The notes: generated by a model from the letters alone, not told the origin. Counted from the stretch's first letter, positions 26,563 to 35,760 are shown. The stretch is DNA of 64,000 nt from Methanofollis sp. W23 (GCF_017875325.1 NZ_JAGGMN010000001.1:620001-684000); one strand, 5' to 3'. Made by a program: numbers and translations.

Positions 26563-27720
26563 GTGGAAAGAATAAATAATTATGCATATGACTTTGCGAT
26601 ATCGTATGCTGGAGAGGATCTCAACATTGCTAAAGAAATTAAACAGTCAATATCTGAAAAATCAGGACGATATAATGTTTTTCTTGCATCAGATGAACAA
26701 AGTACCCTAGTAGGTACAGATGGGGAAAAATTTTTTGAAGATTTATTTAAAAATTCAAAACAGGTTATTGTTCTTTTTTCAGAAAATTATAAGCGAAAAG
26801 ATTGGCCTCGTTTTGAATTCGATGTTATCCAGAAAAGAGATGAAAAAAACAGATTTATCCCTATAAAATTAGATGAAGTACAGATCTATGGGCTTCCGTC
26901 TACAATATTGTATATGTCTTTCTCAAATAATCCTGAGGAGATTGCTGAAATAGCAATAAATAAATTAATTGAATTTGAAAGGGACAACGGTATCCAAAGG
27001 GAAACTGAACTTCAAAATAATATACGAACCCTAAAGAACTCAAAAGGCGCACTTGACAGGGCTTACCAGTTGGTCATTGACGACCGTGAAAGAACTCCTC
27101 TTGATGATATTGATTTCCCTGACGGAAGTTTTCAGAAGTCCTATTCTATTATTAACATAGAAGATATATCCTACTCAAAAATATCAAGAATAGAGGTCAA
27201 GATCAATATTCCTGCTAATTTGAATAAAGAAACTGTTGAGTATAATATAAAACATTGTAATGCGTCAGTATTTAATGAGCATAAACCGGAAGCTTTGGCA
27301 ATACATGTCTATTCTGATCAAGCTTCAAATTTCCTGGGATTCGATGATAGATACAACGTTGCTAGTTCTAATTTCGCTCTTTATGGTGAATGGGGTAGAG
27401 CAGAAGAGAGCTTTGCATACAATATGCCTGTAAGTAAATTTGGATACACTATAAAATATGAGGACAGTTATTTCAATAATGACATAAAAATCGATTCAGG
27501 CCAGGATATCGCTAAAAAACTTGTATATGAACTGTTTGAGGAAAAGATATCTCAATTTATCCGTGATTCTCAAGATACTAAAACAAGAGATGTACTTAAA
27601 AAATTTGAAAAAATCAAGCCAGTTGAAGTTAAAAAAATGTTGAATAATTTAAAAAAGAAAAAATTGATTAAAAAAGTTGGATCGAAATACAACTGGCATT
27701 GGGAGATCGCAAATAAATAA
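26563..27720 (+). CDS. TIR-domain protein with C-terminal winged-helix-like region
   Basis: A 385-residue protein starting at GTG. Residues 7-140 form a TIR-like domain: YDFAISYAGEDLNIAKEI opens it, and WPRFEFD (81-87) supplies the expected acidic residue. The middle (about 155-330) is unrecognised. The C-terminus (about 335-385), with VEVKKMLNNLKKKKLIKKVG, looks like a winged helix. Many prokaryotic TIR proteins degrade NAD or make signals in antiphage defence; that role is inference. Codon and base use are far more AT-rich than neighbours, a sign of transfer. It is flanked by a family A element and no partner gene is evident. Confidence 0.8.
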   Translation: MERINNYAYDFAISYAGEDLNIAKEIKQSISEKSGRYNVFLASDEQSTLVGTDGEKFFEDLFKNSKQVIVLFSENYKRKDWPRFEFDVIQKRDEKNRFIPIKLDEVQIYGLPSTILYMSFSNNPEEIAEIAINKLIEFERDNGIQRETELQNNIRTLKNSKGALDRAYQLVIDDRERTPLDDIDFPDGSFQKSYSIINIEDISYSKISRIEVKINIPANLNKETVEYNIKHCNASVFNEHKPEALAIHVYSDQASNFLGFDDRYNVASSNFALYGEWGRAEESFAYNMPVSKFGYTIKYEDSYFNNDIKIDSGQDIAKKLVYELFEEKISQFIRDSQDTKTRDVLKKFEKIKPVEVKKMLNNLKKKKLIKKVGSKYNWHWEIANK

Positions 27721-27907
27721 CGATATTCTCCCTCGCATTAAGAGTCCCAATTTTTTCACCGTTTATATGTTGATAAGATATCATTTACTGTGAAGGGGGT
27801 ACATTTTTCGAGATCCTTATAAACCCGGAGGGCCCGTGCGAGGGCCGGGATCCCAATCGTTCCGCTCGGCGCAACCACTCTCCTGATCAACGTCTCCCCC
27901 TACCCCG

Positions 27908-28498
27908 TCATCCCCGCGGCGATACCATTTCCCCCAACTTCTCAAGCGCCCTCTCGACCGGCGTCTCAGGTTCCTGAAACGTCTGCTCGGTGATGGCGGT
28001 GAGGACGACCTTTTCGGCGGGGTCGAACATCCGCCTGGTCCATGAGGCGTCGCCCTGCCAGACACACTCGAACTCGTCGCGCTCGTCCCGCGCCCGCACC
28101 TCCTGCAGGGGCCCGACCGCACGCCTGTCCCCGATCTCGCCGAGGGCCCAGGCCGCAACCCAGACATAGTCGGAGCAGGCGCTTGAGAGGCCACCGACCA
28201 GGGGTTCGACCGCCCGGCGGTCTTTCAGTCTCCCGAGGGCCCAGGTGGAGGCCATGTTCAGGGTGAATACTCCTTCTCCCTGGACCATGGAACTCGTGAA
28301 GTTCAGGGAGGCGATGAGGGGGGGGACGGCACGGGGATCGCCGAGATGGCCGAGGGCCCAGGCGGCCTTCCACCGGACGGCGATCTCGTCGTCGGTGAGT
28401 TTCTCTATCAGGGACGCTCCGGGGTCGGCGCCAAGGTCAGTGAACTCGTCTCTCCAGTCCCAGGACTCCTTCTCAAATACGTGGATCGTGCGGCCCAT
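27908..28498 (-). CDS. HEAT-repeat (PBS lyase type) protein
   Basis: About 196 residues from ATG 28498; an alternative ATG at 28561 would add 21. Repeats of the form VRWKAAWALGHLGDPRAVPP, TWALGRLKDRRAVEPL and AAWALGEIGDRRAVGPL are clear, about 30-40 residues apart. They form an alpha-helical scaffold for protein contacts. It is divergent from the lipase-like gene (87 bp between starts). Partner unknown. Confidence 0.8.
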   Translation of the reverse strand: MGRTIHVFEKESWDWRDEFTDLGADPGASLIEKLTDDEIAVRWKAAWALGHLGDPRAVPPLIASLNFTSSMVQGEGVFTLNMASTWALGRLKDRRAVEPLVGGLSSACSDYVWVAAWALGEIGDRRAVGPLQEVRARDERDEFECVWQGDASWTRRMFDPAEKVVLTAITEQTFQEPETPVERALEKLGEMVSPRG

Positions 28499-28584
28499 AG
28501 CCGGGGAGTATGGGCCATGCCATATATCTCTTCCCAGGGCCAAACCAGAGACATATGCCATTTCTCGGAGGGAGGGATCGTGAG

Positions 28585-29454
28585 GTGCAGCAGGCGAGAA
28601 CTCCGGTGGTCCTGGTCCATGGATGGAAGAGTCATCCTGGGGTCTGGAACCATCTGGTCCGGCGGATCGAGGAGGCCTCGGTCCCGTACCTCGTCTTTGA
28701 CCACAGCACGATGAAAAACGCCTCGATTGCCAGGACCGCCACCGCCCTCCAGGACCGGATCGCACAGATGCGCCAGGAGACCGGGTATGCCGGGCCCGTG
28801 GATATGGTCTGCCACTCGATCGGAGGGTGCATCGCGAGGTACCTTATAGAGGTGATCGACCAGGAGAGGCGCGAGGAGCAGGTCGGGCAGGTTATCTGCC
28901 TTGGCCCCCCGAACAACGGATCTTCCATTGCCGAACTCTTCAACGACCCTGAGCACGGCCCCCACCTTCTCGACCAACTTGCAGGCGTCTTCGTGCCCCG
29001 CACCTACGACCCCGCCGCCGACCTCATGGCCCAGGAGGTGCGGCCTGGCAGCAGGACCATGGCGGCGCTGGCGGGCGCAGGGGTCCGCAAGGACGTCGCC
29101 TACAGACTGGTCCTCACCGCCAACCTCTCTGCCACGCCTGCGTTCTTCCCCTGGTCCGAAGGAAAGACCTGGACCCTCGGCCCTGGCGGAGAGTGGGAGA
29201 CGACCTATGCCGGCGACGGGATCGTCTCGCACCGCGACTCCTACCTCCCTGGCGCCGGTATGGACATCCTCCCGGCGGGTCGGTCAGGACTCGGGGAGCA
29301 CCCTGAGCAGTATTGTCATCTCACCCTGCCGCGGAACCCCGAGGTGATCGCACGGGTGATGGAGTACCTCCTCGACCCGGCGACGCCGTCGCAGCAGGTC
29401 TGCCAGGCCCGCAGAGATCAGGAGGCGCCGGGAAACCAGGATGGAGAGAGATGA
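28585..29454 (+). CDS. Alpha/beta-hydrolase, lipase-like
   Basis: A 289-residue protein. The start GTG at 28585 is chosen for GGAGGGAGGG 7 bases upstream. The oxyanion-hole region is VVLVHGWKSHPGVW, and the nucleophile elbow is VCHSIGG, where the usual first Gly of GxSxG is Cys. A later Asp (YAGDGIVSHRDS) and His (EQYCHLTLP) fit a catalytic triad. It probably hydrolyses esters; substrate unknown. No signal peptide is seen. Confidence 0.85.
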   Translation: MQQARTPVVLVHGWKSHPGVWNHLVRRIEEASVPYLVFDHSTMKNASIARTATALQDRIAQMRQETGYAGPVDMVCHSIGGCIARYLIEVIDQERREEQVGQVICLGPPNNGSSIAELFNDPEHGPHLLDQLAGVFVPRTYDPAADLMAQEVRPGSRTMAALAGAGVRKDVAYRLVLTANLSATPAFFPWSEGKTWTLGPGGEWETTYAGDGIVSHRDSYLPGAGMDILPAGRSGLGEHPEQYCHLTLPRNPEVIARVMEYLLDPATPSQQVCQARRDQEAPGNQDGER

Positions 29455-29502
29455 CGAGGGGAGAAAGATCCCCTCTCCAGCACGGGCGCCGCCGCCCCTA
29501 TC

Positions 29503-31521
29503 CTATGCCCCTGGCGAGATCCTGGCGTCTTCCTGGGGCACCTCAATCCCGAGGCGGCGGTAGAGCGCCCCTGGACCGGGGTCTCGTCCCAGGAAATTTC
29601 TGAGAAGCACCATGCCGTCCTCCATATTGCCCCGTGAGAGGATCTCGTCCCTGAACCTCGTCCCGGTGGCCTGGTCGGTCATCCCAATCTCCTCGAACAC
29701 CTCGACGATATCGAGGGCATACACCTTCGACCAGAGATACCCGTAGTAGCCGGCATCGTAGCCGCCCATGAGATGGCCAAACGACGCCGGTTGATGGGTG
29801 CCGGGGAGCGGGCGGGTGCCGGTCACCTCCTCGTAGGTCAGGGCCCAGACCTCGGTCACGTCGACCGGGGCGGGGTCGGTGTGGAACCGCAGGTCTTCCA
29901 GGGAATTAACAAGCAGACGTGTGTATGCACTCCCCTCCCCGACCGTCCGCGCCGCAATGACGCGGTCGCGCAGGTCTGGCGGGATTTTTCTGGACTGATC
30001 AGTGTAATGCCCTGAGACCGCGTCCAGGACCGCGGGGTCCCATGCCCACTCTTCGAGCGCCTGGGACGGCGTCTCGACGAAATCGAACTCCACATCGAAC
30101 CCTGAGAGCGTGGCATAGGGGGCGGTCGTCAGGAGATGGTGCAGCGCGTGCCCGGTCTCGTGGAAGAGGGTCTCGATCTCGTACATGGTCAGGAGCGCCG
30201 GACGGTCTTTCTCTGGAGCGTGGAAGTTGCCGATGATCGCCACGACCGGCGTCGAATAGACCCCCTCCTCGCTCCTCCCGCCGACCAGTGGCGCCGTACA
30301 GAAATGCCCGTACTTCCCCTCCCGCGGGTAGAGGTCGAGGTACAGGTAGCCGAGCGTCTCCGTCTCGGTCCCGCCCAGGTCTTCTACCGCATACAACCTC
30401 ACCTCAGGGGCCCAGACAGGAGCGTCCTCGACCTCTGAAAACCCGATGCCAAAGAGGGTGCCGACAGTCTTGAAGAGTCCCTGGAGAACGGTCTCGACCG
30501 GGAAAAATTCCCTGACTTTTTCCTCGTCATAGGCATACTCCTCATGCCTCCAGACCTCCTGGAGGTACGCAAGGTCCCAGGGGTCGACCGCCGTCGCCGC
30601 CGGGTCCAGACGCCTCTTGACTACGAGAAGGCCCGTCATCTCGTCGGCATATTTCTTCTTCAGGGGCGCCTGGAGAGCGGTGAGAAAGGCCGTCACCCTG
30701 CCGGTGCGCTCCGCCATCCTGCCCTCGATCTGGTAGTCGGCCCATGTGGCATAGCCCAGTTCCCGTGCGATCTCGTCGCGGAGCACGATCGCCTCTTCGA
30801 GGAGCGGGGTGTTTGCCTCGGCCTGCCGGTTGTGGTACGCCGCGTACATCTTCCTGCGTGTCCCGGCGTCGTGGGCATGGGTCATCACCGCGATATAGTC
30901 GGGATATTTTGTGGTGACCAGACAGGTCCCCGCGGCCGTCTGCGAGCACCCCGCCGTCGTCGCCGCCGGGACGCCGGCAAGGTCGGCGGCGGTGCACTCG
31001 ATCGTGGTGGTGTCGTTGTTGAGGTTGGCCGAGTACCTGGTCTCAAGCCCGCTCAACCTCGTCCTCATCTCCCGCACGTGTGCGAGCCGGTCTTCAGGGA
31101 GTTTCAGGCCGTGCTTCTCGAACTCCCTGAGGGTCACGTCGCGGAGGCGGGCCTCGTCCCGGGTGCGCGGGGCCTGGCCACGGAGGGTGTCGTAGAGGTC
31201 GCGCCTGGTATAGACCTGGGTCATGAAGACCGAGACGGCTTCTTCAGAGGCCATCCCTTCTGCGGCGATTTTTGCGTCCGGGTATACCGAGCCCATCAGC
31301 ATGAAGGGGCAGACTGCATCGGCATACTCTGCAAGGGCATGGTCGAAGGCGAGGAACGTGGTCTCGAAGGTGCGTCTGTCAGGGGGGATCCCGGCGATGG
31401 CGTCGAGCGAGGCGCGTGCGGTCTCTTCGGCGGCCTTGTGCAGTCTGGTGATCTCGCCCTGGAGGTAGCGGGTCTGGATGGGTCTGTCGGCGTCTGCGAT
31501 GAGGTGATGCGAGGTATGCAT
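29503..31521 (-). CDS. M3 family metallopeptidase (oligopeptidase A/thimet type)
   Basis: A 672-residue zinc peptidase, the full length of family M3A. The zinc motif FHETGHALHH gives HExxH at 454-458, and the third ligand Glu is in DFVETPSQALEEW about 25 residues later. It cleaves short peptides in the cytoplasm. Such peptidases are sporadic in archaea. It is convergent with the lipase gene (48 bp apart). Confidence 0.93.
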   Translation of the reverse strand: MHTSHHLIADADRPIQTRYLQGEITRLHKAAEETARASLDAIAGIPPDRRTFETTFLAFDHALAEYADAVCPFMLMGSVYPDAKIAAEGMASEEAVSVFMTQVYTRRDLYDTLRGQAPRTRDEARLRDVTLREFEKHGLKLPEDRLAHVREMRTRLSGLETRYSANLNNDTTTIECTAADLAGVPAATTAGCSQTAAGTCLVTTKYPDYIAVMTHAHDAGTRRKMYAAYHNRQAEANTPLLEEAIVLRDEIARELGYATWADYQIEGRMAERTGRVTAFLTALQAPLKKKYADEMTGLLVVKRRLDPAATAVDPWDLAYLQEVWRHEEYAYDEEKVREFFPVETVLQGLFKTVGTLFGIGFSEVEDAPVWAPEVRLYAVEDLGGTETETLGYLYLDLYPREGKYGHFCTAPLVGGRSEEGVYSTPVVAIIGNFHAPEKDRPALLTMYEIETLFHETGHALHHLLTTAPYATLSGFDVEFDFVETPSQALEEWAWDPAVLDAVSGHYTDQSRKIPPDLRDRVIAARTVGEGSAYTRLLVNSLEDLRFHTDPAPVDVTEVWALTYEEVTGTRPLPGTHQPASFGHLMGGYDAGYYGYLWSKVYALDIVEVFEEIGMTDQATGTRFRDEILSRGNMEDGMVLLRNFLGRDPGPGALYRRLGIEVPQEDARISPGA

Positions 31522-31566
31522 GGAGATCAGAGATTACGTCGCCCTGGAGGGAAAAAAAGGGTCGGG

Positions 31567-31896
31567 TCATTCGTTTCTTGGGACCCAGATGCTCTTGCCG
31601 GTGTAAGTGAGGCCGGGCGTGGCGCGGAGGCGTTCGAGGTCGTAGACCCTGGGGCCATACTGGTAGTCGGCCTCCTGGTACCACCATGCCGGGTATCCGG
31701 GTTCGTCGACCTCCCCGGTCGCCGGGTCGGTGATGAGTCCGTTCGAGTACTTCACGATGAGCCTCGCCGAGAGGGCCTGCCACTCGTCGATGATCGCATC
31801 GCCCCGCCGCACGGTGACGTCGGTGAGGAGACGGCGGGCGCTGGCTTTCCTGTAATCTCGCGCCGGGGGATGGCACCCCTGAAGAACCGCGATCAT
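31567..31896 (-). CDS. Hypothetical protein
   Basis: About 109 residues from ATG 31896. The coding look is good from YRKASARRLLTDVTVR onward and ends with LTYTGKSIWVPRNE. No domain is recognised. It lies 45 bp upstream of the M3 peptidase in the same direction and could be co-transcribed. A family B repeat begins 7 bp before the start, so the present N-terminus may have been altered by insertion. Confidence 0.55.
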   Translation of the reverse strand: MIAVLQGCHPPARDYRKASARRLLTDVTVRRGDAIIDEWQALSARLIVKYSNGLITDPATGEVDEPGYPAWWYQEADYQYGPRVYDLERLRATPGLTYTGKSIWVPRNE

Positions 31897-31902
31897 GTTC
31901 AA

Positions 31903-31945
31903 TCGCGTATGCGTGAACCAGGGTTCATGCCTGATTCTACAGAGT
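31903..31945 (-). repeat. Family B repeat, inverted orientation
   Basis: On the minus strand it reads CTCTGTAGAATCAGGCATGA then ACCCTGGTTCACGCATACGC, the clearest family B copy. It sits exactly between two divergent ORFs. Confidence 0.75.
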
Positions 31946-31963
31946 TGTATTTTTCATCATCAC

Positions 31964-32251
31964 ATGGACCTATCGGGATGGGATCCATTCACAGGGGGAG
32001 GGGAGGGGCTGAAAAATATCTATGGGTGGAGAATTATACAATCTGTTCATCAGAGGGGATCAGAGACGGTATTACTTTTGGACGATGATGACTGGGCGAT
32101 ATTACAGGACCGTCTGGCTCATCCTGAAAAATATGAGACTGAAGAGGGCCGGAAATTTATGGAAAGCGTAATAGATCTTGAGAATTCCGTGGACGTAATG
32201 GCAGATGTTGTTCACATTCCGGCCAGGTTTTTTAAGGAGGGTGAATATTGA
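31964..32251 (+). CDS. Hypothetical small protein
   Basis: About 95 residues. The convincing part is LLLDDDDWAILQDRLAHPEK through DVMADVVHIPARFFKEGEY; an acidic, helical protein of antitoxin size, though no family is recognised. Start is uncertain because a family B repeat abuts it on the left. Confidence 0.4.
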   Translation: MDLSGWDPFTGGGEGLKNIYGWRIIQSVHQRGSETVLLLDDDDWAILQDRLAHPEKYETEEGRKFMESVIDLENSVDVMADVVHIPARFFKEGEY

Positions 32252-32372
32252 GACGGGACGGCGGGGTTGAAATTCCCGCCGTCGTGTAGATCTTTTCACC
32301 CCGTGAGGGGGTGACGCGCAGACGTGCACGTCTCCTCCATCTCGCCTGGGCGCTCTTGAGAGATCTTTTTTC

Positions 32373-32615
32373 GGTTTTGCAGAAATCATCTTGATGGTTC
32401 TCTTCGACGGGGGGTTGGCCACCCCCCGAACCCCCCGCGCGACACGATAGGCGGCGGACTGCAACCCCCCTTTCATGGTTATTTCTCCGCCTTCCGCTAC
32501 AATCTTCATCCTGGGGGTCCGGGGGCGGAACCCCCGGCGTGAGCATGGGAGAAGGCGATGGATTCAGTTCACAGGGGGGTTGAGGTGATGAAAAGAGGAT
32601 GGTTTCTACAGAGCC
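32373..32615 (+). repeat. Family A MITE-like element, full copy (243 bp)
   Basis: Ends are GGTTTTGCAGAAATCATC and GATGGTTTCTACAGAGCC. It has both hairpins (GGGGGGTTGGCCACCCCCC and GGGGGCGGAACCCCC) and the CACGATAGGCGGCGGACTGC core word. Confidence 0.85.
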
Positions 32616-32755
32616 ATTTTTTCTTCTTGTGGTCGATCTGCTCACACCTCGAAAATTGAAAATGGTCTCGCGCTCTTTTTGGTCGCATCTCGATGATCAG
32701 AGATCTTTCTGTCAGGAAAATGCGGAGCATGTTCTGCGCATGAAAAATATTTTGT

Positions 32756-32972
32756 GACCCTGTAGAAACCCTCACTTATCGTAGGGAGAATGCGTGTCAT
32801 CCGCCTTCCCATAGCCTCCCGCCGGGGGCGAGTGCCGCCCGGACCCCTGGGATGAAGATTGAGCCGGGAAGGCACCATCAATGACCATGAAGAGGGATTG
32901 CCGTCCTCTCCTATCCTCGTGGTGCGGGGGTTCGGGGGGTGCACCCCCCCGCCGAAGAGAACGATCAAGAGG
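32756..32972 (-). repeat. Family A element, reversed, missing its last repeat
   Basis: Compared with 26168-26396 it is inverted: GACCCTGTAGAAACCCTCAC starts it and GAACGATCAAGAG ends it. The expected GATTTCTACAGAGCC is replaced by the start of the next element. Confidence 0.75.
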
Positions 32973-33113
32973 GCCCTGTAGAAACCCCCACCAATTCCTG
33001 ATGCGAGCGTGACTCAACCTCCTTCCCCATCATCTCACCGGGGGCGAGTGCCGCCTGGACCTCCAGGACCACGATAGGGCTGGAAGGCAGAATCGATGAC
33101 TTTGATGAGGGGG
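32972..33113 (-). repeat. Family A half-element joined head to tail
   Basis: GGCCCTGTAGAAACCCCCAC starts directly at the broken end of the previous copy. It continues through the GGGGGCGAGTGCCGCC hairpin and CACGATAGGG and stops after GATGACTTTGATGAGGGGG. Confidence 0.7.
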
Positions 33114-33337
33114 TGACTGGCAAAATAAATTTAAAGATGAAAATAGATTGATCAATCAAAGAAACAAGGCTCAGACAATTTTCAGAAGATCTGAGACACC
33201 ACCGGAATCAAAGGGAAGTGGGAGAAAAAAATTCTAAGTTATAAAATTGATATTTTAATATAGAATTATACCGTTGATACAAAAAAGTGTGGAAAACCAC
33301 TCTCGTCAATTTGATTAAATAAAATCCGGAACTTATA

Positions 33338-34465
33338 ATGCAGCATGTAATAAAAAACTATGAAAACAAGTATTTAATGAGCTGTGCCGAACTTGTAAAA
33401 GAAACATGGGATTTTCATTCTAGTTATCAAGATCTAACAGATGTAATGCCTATCTACATTGCTTATGTGCGAGAATGTATAGATTTCAGCTTACACCTTG
33501 AAATCATCGTTGATGAAAACGATAAGGTTTGTGGGTTGCTTTTTGGCAGCATTGAGAATCCATCTTTTGTGAAAAAGATTAAGTGCTTTTCAAATCATTT
33601 GCAGACAAGATTATGGATACGGAAAAATTGGATCAGCGGTAAATTTGGGAACAAATCAGTTGCCTTTCAAAATTTAAAATCACACGCAAAAATTGAACAA
33701 GATGGTGAGAAATGTTCAGACCTTTTTGATGGTGAAGTAAATCTCTTTATTGTCAGCAAGGAACTTCGTGGCAAACGGTTTGGCTACAGGTTAATGAACA
33801 ACTATGTGGAATTTTGCCGCAAAAATCATTTAAAAACCATATTTTTATGGACGGAGCTTGGTTGTAGTTATACCTTTTACGAACGCTATGGGTTTAAAAA
33901 ATATTCTACTTTCCATAACGAAAACTTGACTGATGGAAACAAAACTCAAGATAACGGATTCGTATATTATTACGATATAAACAATCCAGAAGAAAGCGAA
34001 ACAAAGATTACTTTACGCCCAGTTGATGATACAAACAAAAACGCAGTTGTAGCCCTTGAGGTATCAGAAAGCCAAAAGCATATGATTGAGCCTATTACAG
34101 AATGTTTGAATGATGCCCAGATACATGCTTATGATATAGAGTGGGAAACGTCTGCAATTCTTTTAAATAGCAAAGTGATTGGCTTTTCTATGTATGGTGT
34201 GTGGCACGACAGCAAAGGAAAAGATGAAGACGAAGTTTGGCTTGACCGTTTTATGATTGACCAGAAATATCAAGGCAAAGGCTACGGGAAATTGGCATTA
34301 AGAGAATTGATCGCTATGCTTACTGCAAAATACCATTGTGATGACATATACCTTTCTGTATATGAAAATAATCAATCGGCCATTGCTTTGTATAAAAAAA
34401 CAGGTTTTAGATTTAATGGAGAAAAAGATGAAAATGGTGAACATGTTATGGTTCTTGAAATGTAA
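33338..34465 (+). CDS. Tandem GNAT acetyltransferase
   Basis: A 375-residue protein with two GNAT domains. The first (about 1-215) has the CoA loop KELRGKRFGYRLM. The second (about 225-375) has RFMIDQKYQGKGYGKLAL and resembles spermine/spermidine acetyltransferases (BltD type). A polyamine or drug substrate is possible but not shown. Base composition is strongly AT-rich, unlike the GC-rich neighbours, which suggests transfer from a low-GC bacterium. It sits between family A elements. Confidence 0.85.
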   Translation: MQHVIKNYENKYLMSCAELVKETWDFHSSYQDLTDVMPIYIAYVRECIDFSLHLEIIVDENDKVCGLLFGSIENPSFVKKIKCFSNHLQTRLWIRKNWISGKFGNKSVAFQNLKSHAKIEQDGEKCSDLFDGEVNLFIVSKELRGKRFGYRLMNNYVEFCRKNHLKTIFLWTELGCSYTFYERYGFKKYSTFHNENLTDGNKTQDNGFVYYYDINNPEESETKITLRPVDDTNKNAVVALEVSESQKHMIEPITECLNDAQIHAYDIEWETSAILLNSKVIGFSMYGVWHDSKGKDEDEVWLDRFMIDQKYQGKGYGKLALRELIAMLTAKYHCDDIYLSVYENNQSAIALYKKTGFRFNGEKDENGEHVMVLEM

Positions 34466-34988
34466 TGAGTGAAATGAAGAAAGTGTATAGTTTGTGTATG
34501 GGAAGTGGATATACGGCTTTGTAGATCCCCTCACTTCTTCTCGGTGCAAGGGTGATTCAATCACCTTCCCACACAATCACGCCGGGGGCGAGTGCCGCCC
34601 GGGCCCCCGGCCCACCGGGACCACGATAGGGCCGGGAAGGCACCATCAATGACCATGAAGAGGGATTGCCGTCCTCTGCCTATCCTCGTGGGGGGGTCTG
34701 GGGGGCGGCCAAGCCCTCCGCCAGAGAACGATCAAGAGGATTTCTACAGAACCTATTTTGTATTTTCTTCACCGGGAATTTTCGAATCTCTGTGTTCGTG
34801 AACTCAGCGATATCCAGGTCTGTGGTATCGGGGATGAACCGAGTTCACGCATACACGAGTTGACACCCTCGCCGGACCCGCACCAGGATGAGGGAAGAGG
34901 ATCCATACCGCCTGGAATCGATTTCCTGTACCCGTCCTGGACCCCACCTGGACCGTCAGGCCGAAACCTCCATGAAGGGGGAGCGGCC
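34466..34988. other. Intergenic region with a full family A element
   Basis: It holds the reversed family A copy at 34515-34753. After that, GAACCGAGTTCACGCATACA (34836-34855) matches the body of family B. ORFs here are shadows. Confidence 0.6.
34515..34753 (-). repeat. Family A MITE-like element, reversed full copy (239 bp)
   Basis: Ends are GGCTTTGTAGATCCCCTCAC and GAGGATTTCTACAGAACC. The order of internal blocks is reversed relative to 26168-26396: GGGGGCGAGTGCCGCCCGGG first and GGGGGGCGGCCAAGCCC last. Confidence 0.85.
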
Positions 34989-35540
34989 ATGACCCCTCCA
35001 GTACAGGAGATGAATCAGACCATGACCGAGACCGTCCCCTATGAGATCACCGGCACGGCAGGAGCGATCGAGTTCCGGACCTATCCCGCCCTGGTGCTCG
35101 CCACCGTCGAGAGTGCCGGGGATGACCCCGGGTTCAACCTGCTCTTCAGTTATATCTCGGGGAACAACGCCCCCCGGCATACCATCTCGATGACTGCGCC
35201 GGTCATCACCGCCACGAAGATCCCGATGACCGCCCCGGTCGTCTCTGATGCGAGCACGATCTCGTTTGTGATGCCCCCAGGGAAAAACCTCGACGAGGTT
35301 CCCGAACCCCTGGACGACCGGGTGCGGATCGTGCCGGTGCCCGAACGGGAGGTTGCCGTTATCCGGTTCAGGGGAACTGCGTCGCAGGAAGAAGTGGAGG
35401 CGGCAGAGGCGCGGCTGCGGGACGGACTCGAAGAGGCCGGGGTCGAACCGGTGGGAGAGGCGTTTCTGATGCGCTACAACCCGCCCTGGGTGCCGGGGGT
35501 TCTCAGGCGAAACGAGGTGGGGATCGAGATCAGACGCTGA
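34989..35540 (+). CDS. SOUL family heme-binding-like protein
   Basis: A 183-residue protein. The family feature MTAPV occurs twice (ISMTAPVI, PMTAPVV), followed by SFVMP. It opens with EIRTYPALVLATVE-like EFRTYPALVLATVE. SOUL proteins bind heme or tetrapyrroles in some organisms; a direct ligand is not evident here. The ATG at 34989 is chosen for GGGGGAGC upstream. No signal peptide is seen, so it is probably cytoplasmic. Confidence 0.9.
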   Translation: MTPPVQEMNQTMTETVPYEITGTAGAIEFRTYPALVLATVESAGDDPGFNLLFSYISGNNAPRHTISMTAPVITATKIPMTAPVVSDASTISFVMPPGKNLDEVPEPLDDRVRIVPVPEREVAVIRFRGTASQEEVEAAEARLRDGLEEAGVEPVGEAFLMRYNPPWVPGVLRRNEVGIEIRR

Positions 35541-35760
35541 GACCGCCGCCCTTGCCCCTCGCCTGGCCCCTGGCGAAGAAGAATGGGTGGCAGTGAGCGC
35601 CTGAGCGCGGGGGCCCTTGTGCCGATGAGTTCTGGAAAATATGGTGTGCCTGATGAAAACTTGATCCTTATCCTTGCGTTTGATGAACGAACAGAGATCG
35701 AGTCATCGTGCCGCCCCTGCCTATCTTCTGTCCGTGGGGGTCAGGGGCGGCACTCGCCCC

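Larger units (their letters stand above)
32252..33337. other. Repeat-filled intergenic region
   Basis: It contains three family A units (32373-32615, 32756-32972, 32972-33113). The ORFs in this stretch are shadows of those repeats. From about 33140 the sequence turns AT-rich and holds TATA-like words (about 33250-33265) before the tandem GNAT gene. Confidence 0.65.

Noticed and set aside
30544-32088. 514-residue plus-strand ORF
   Set aside because: It is antisense to the M3 peptidase, whose active-site motifs are intact on the minus strand.
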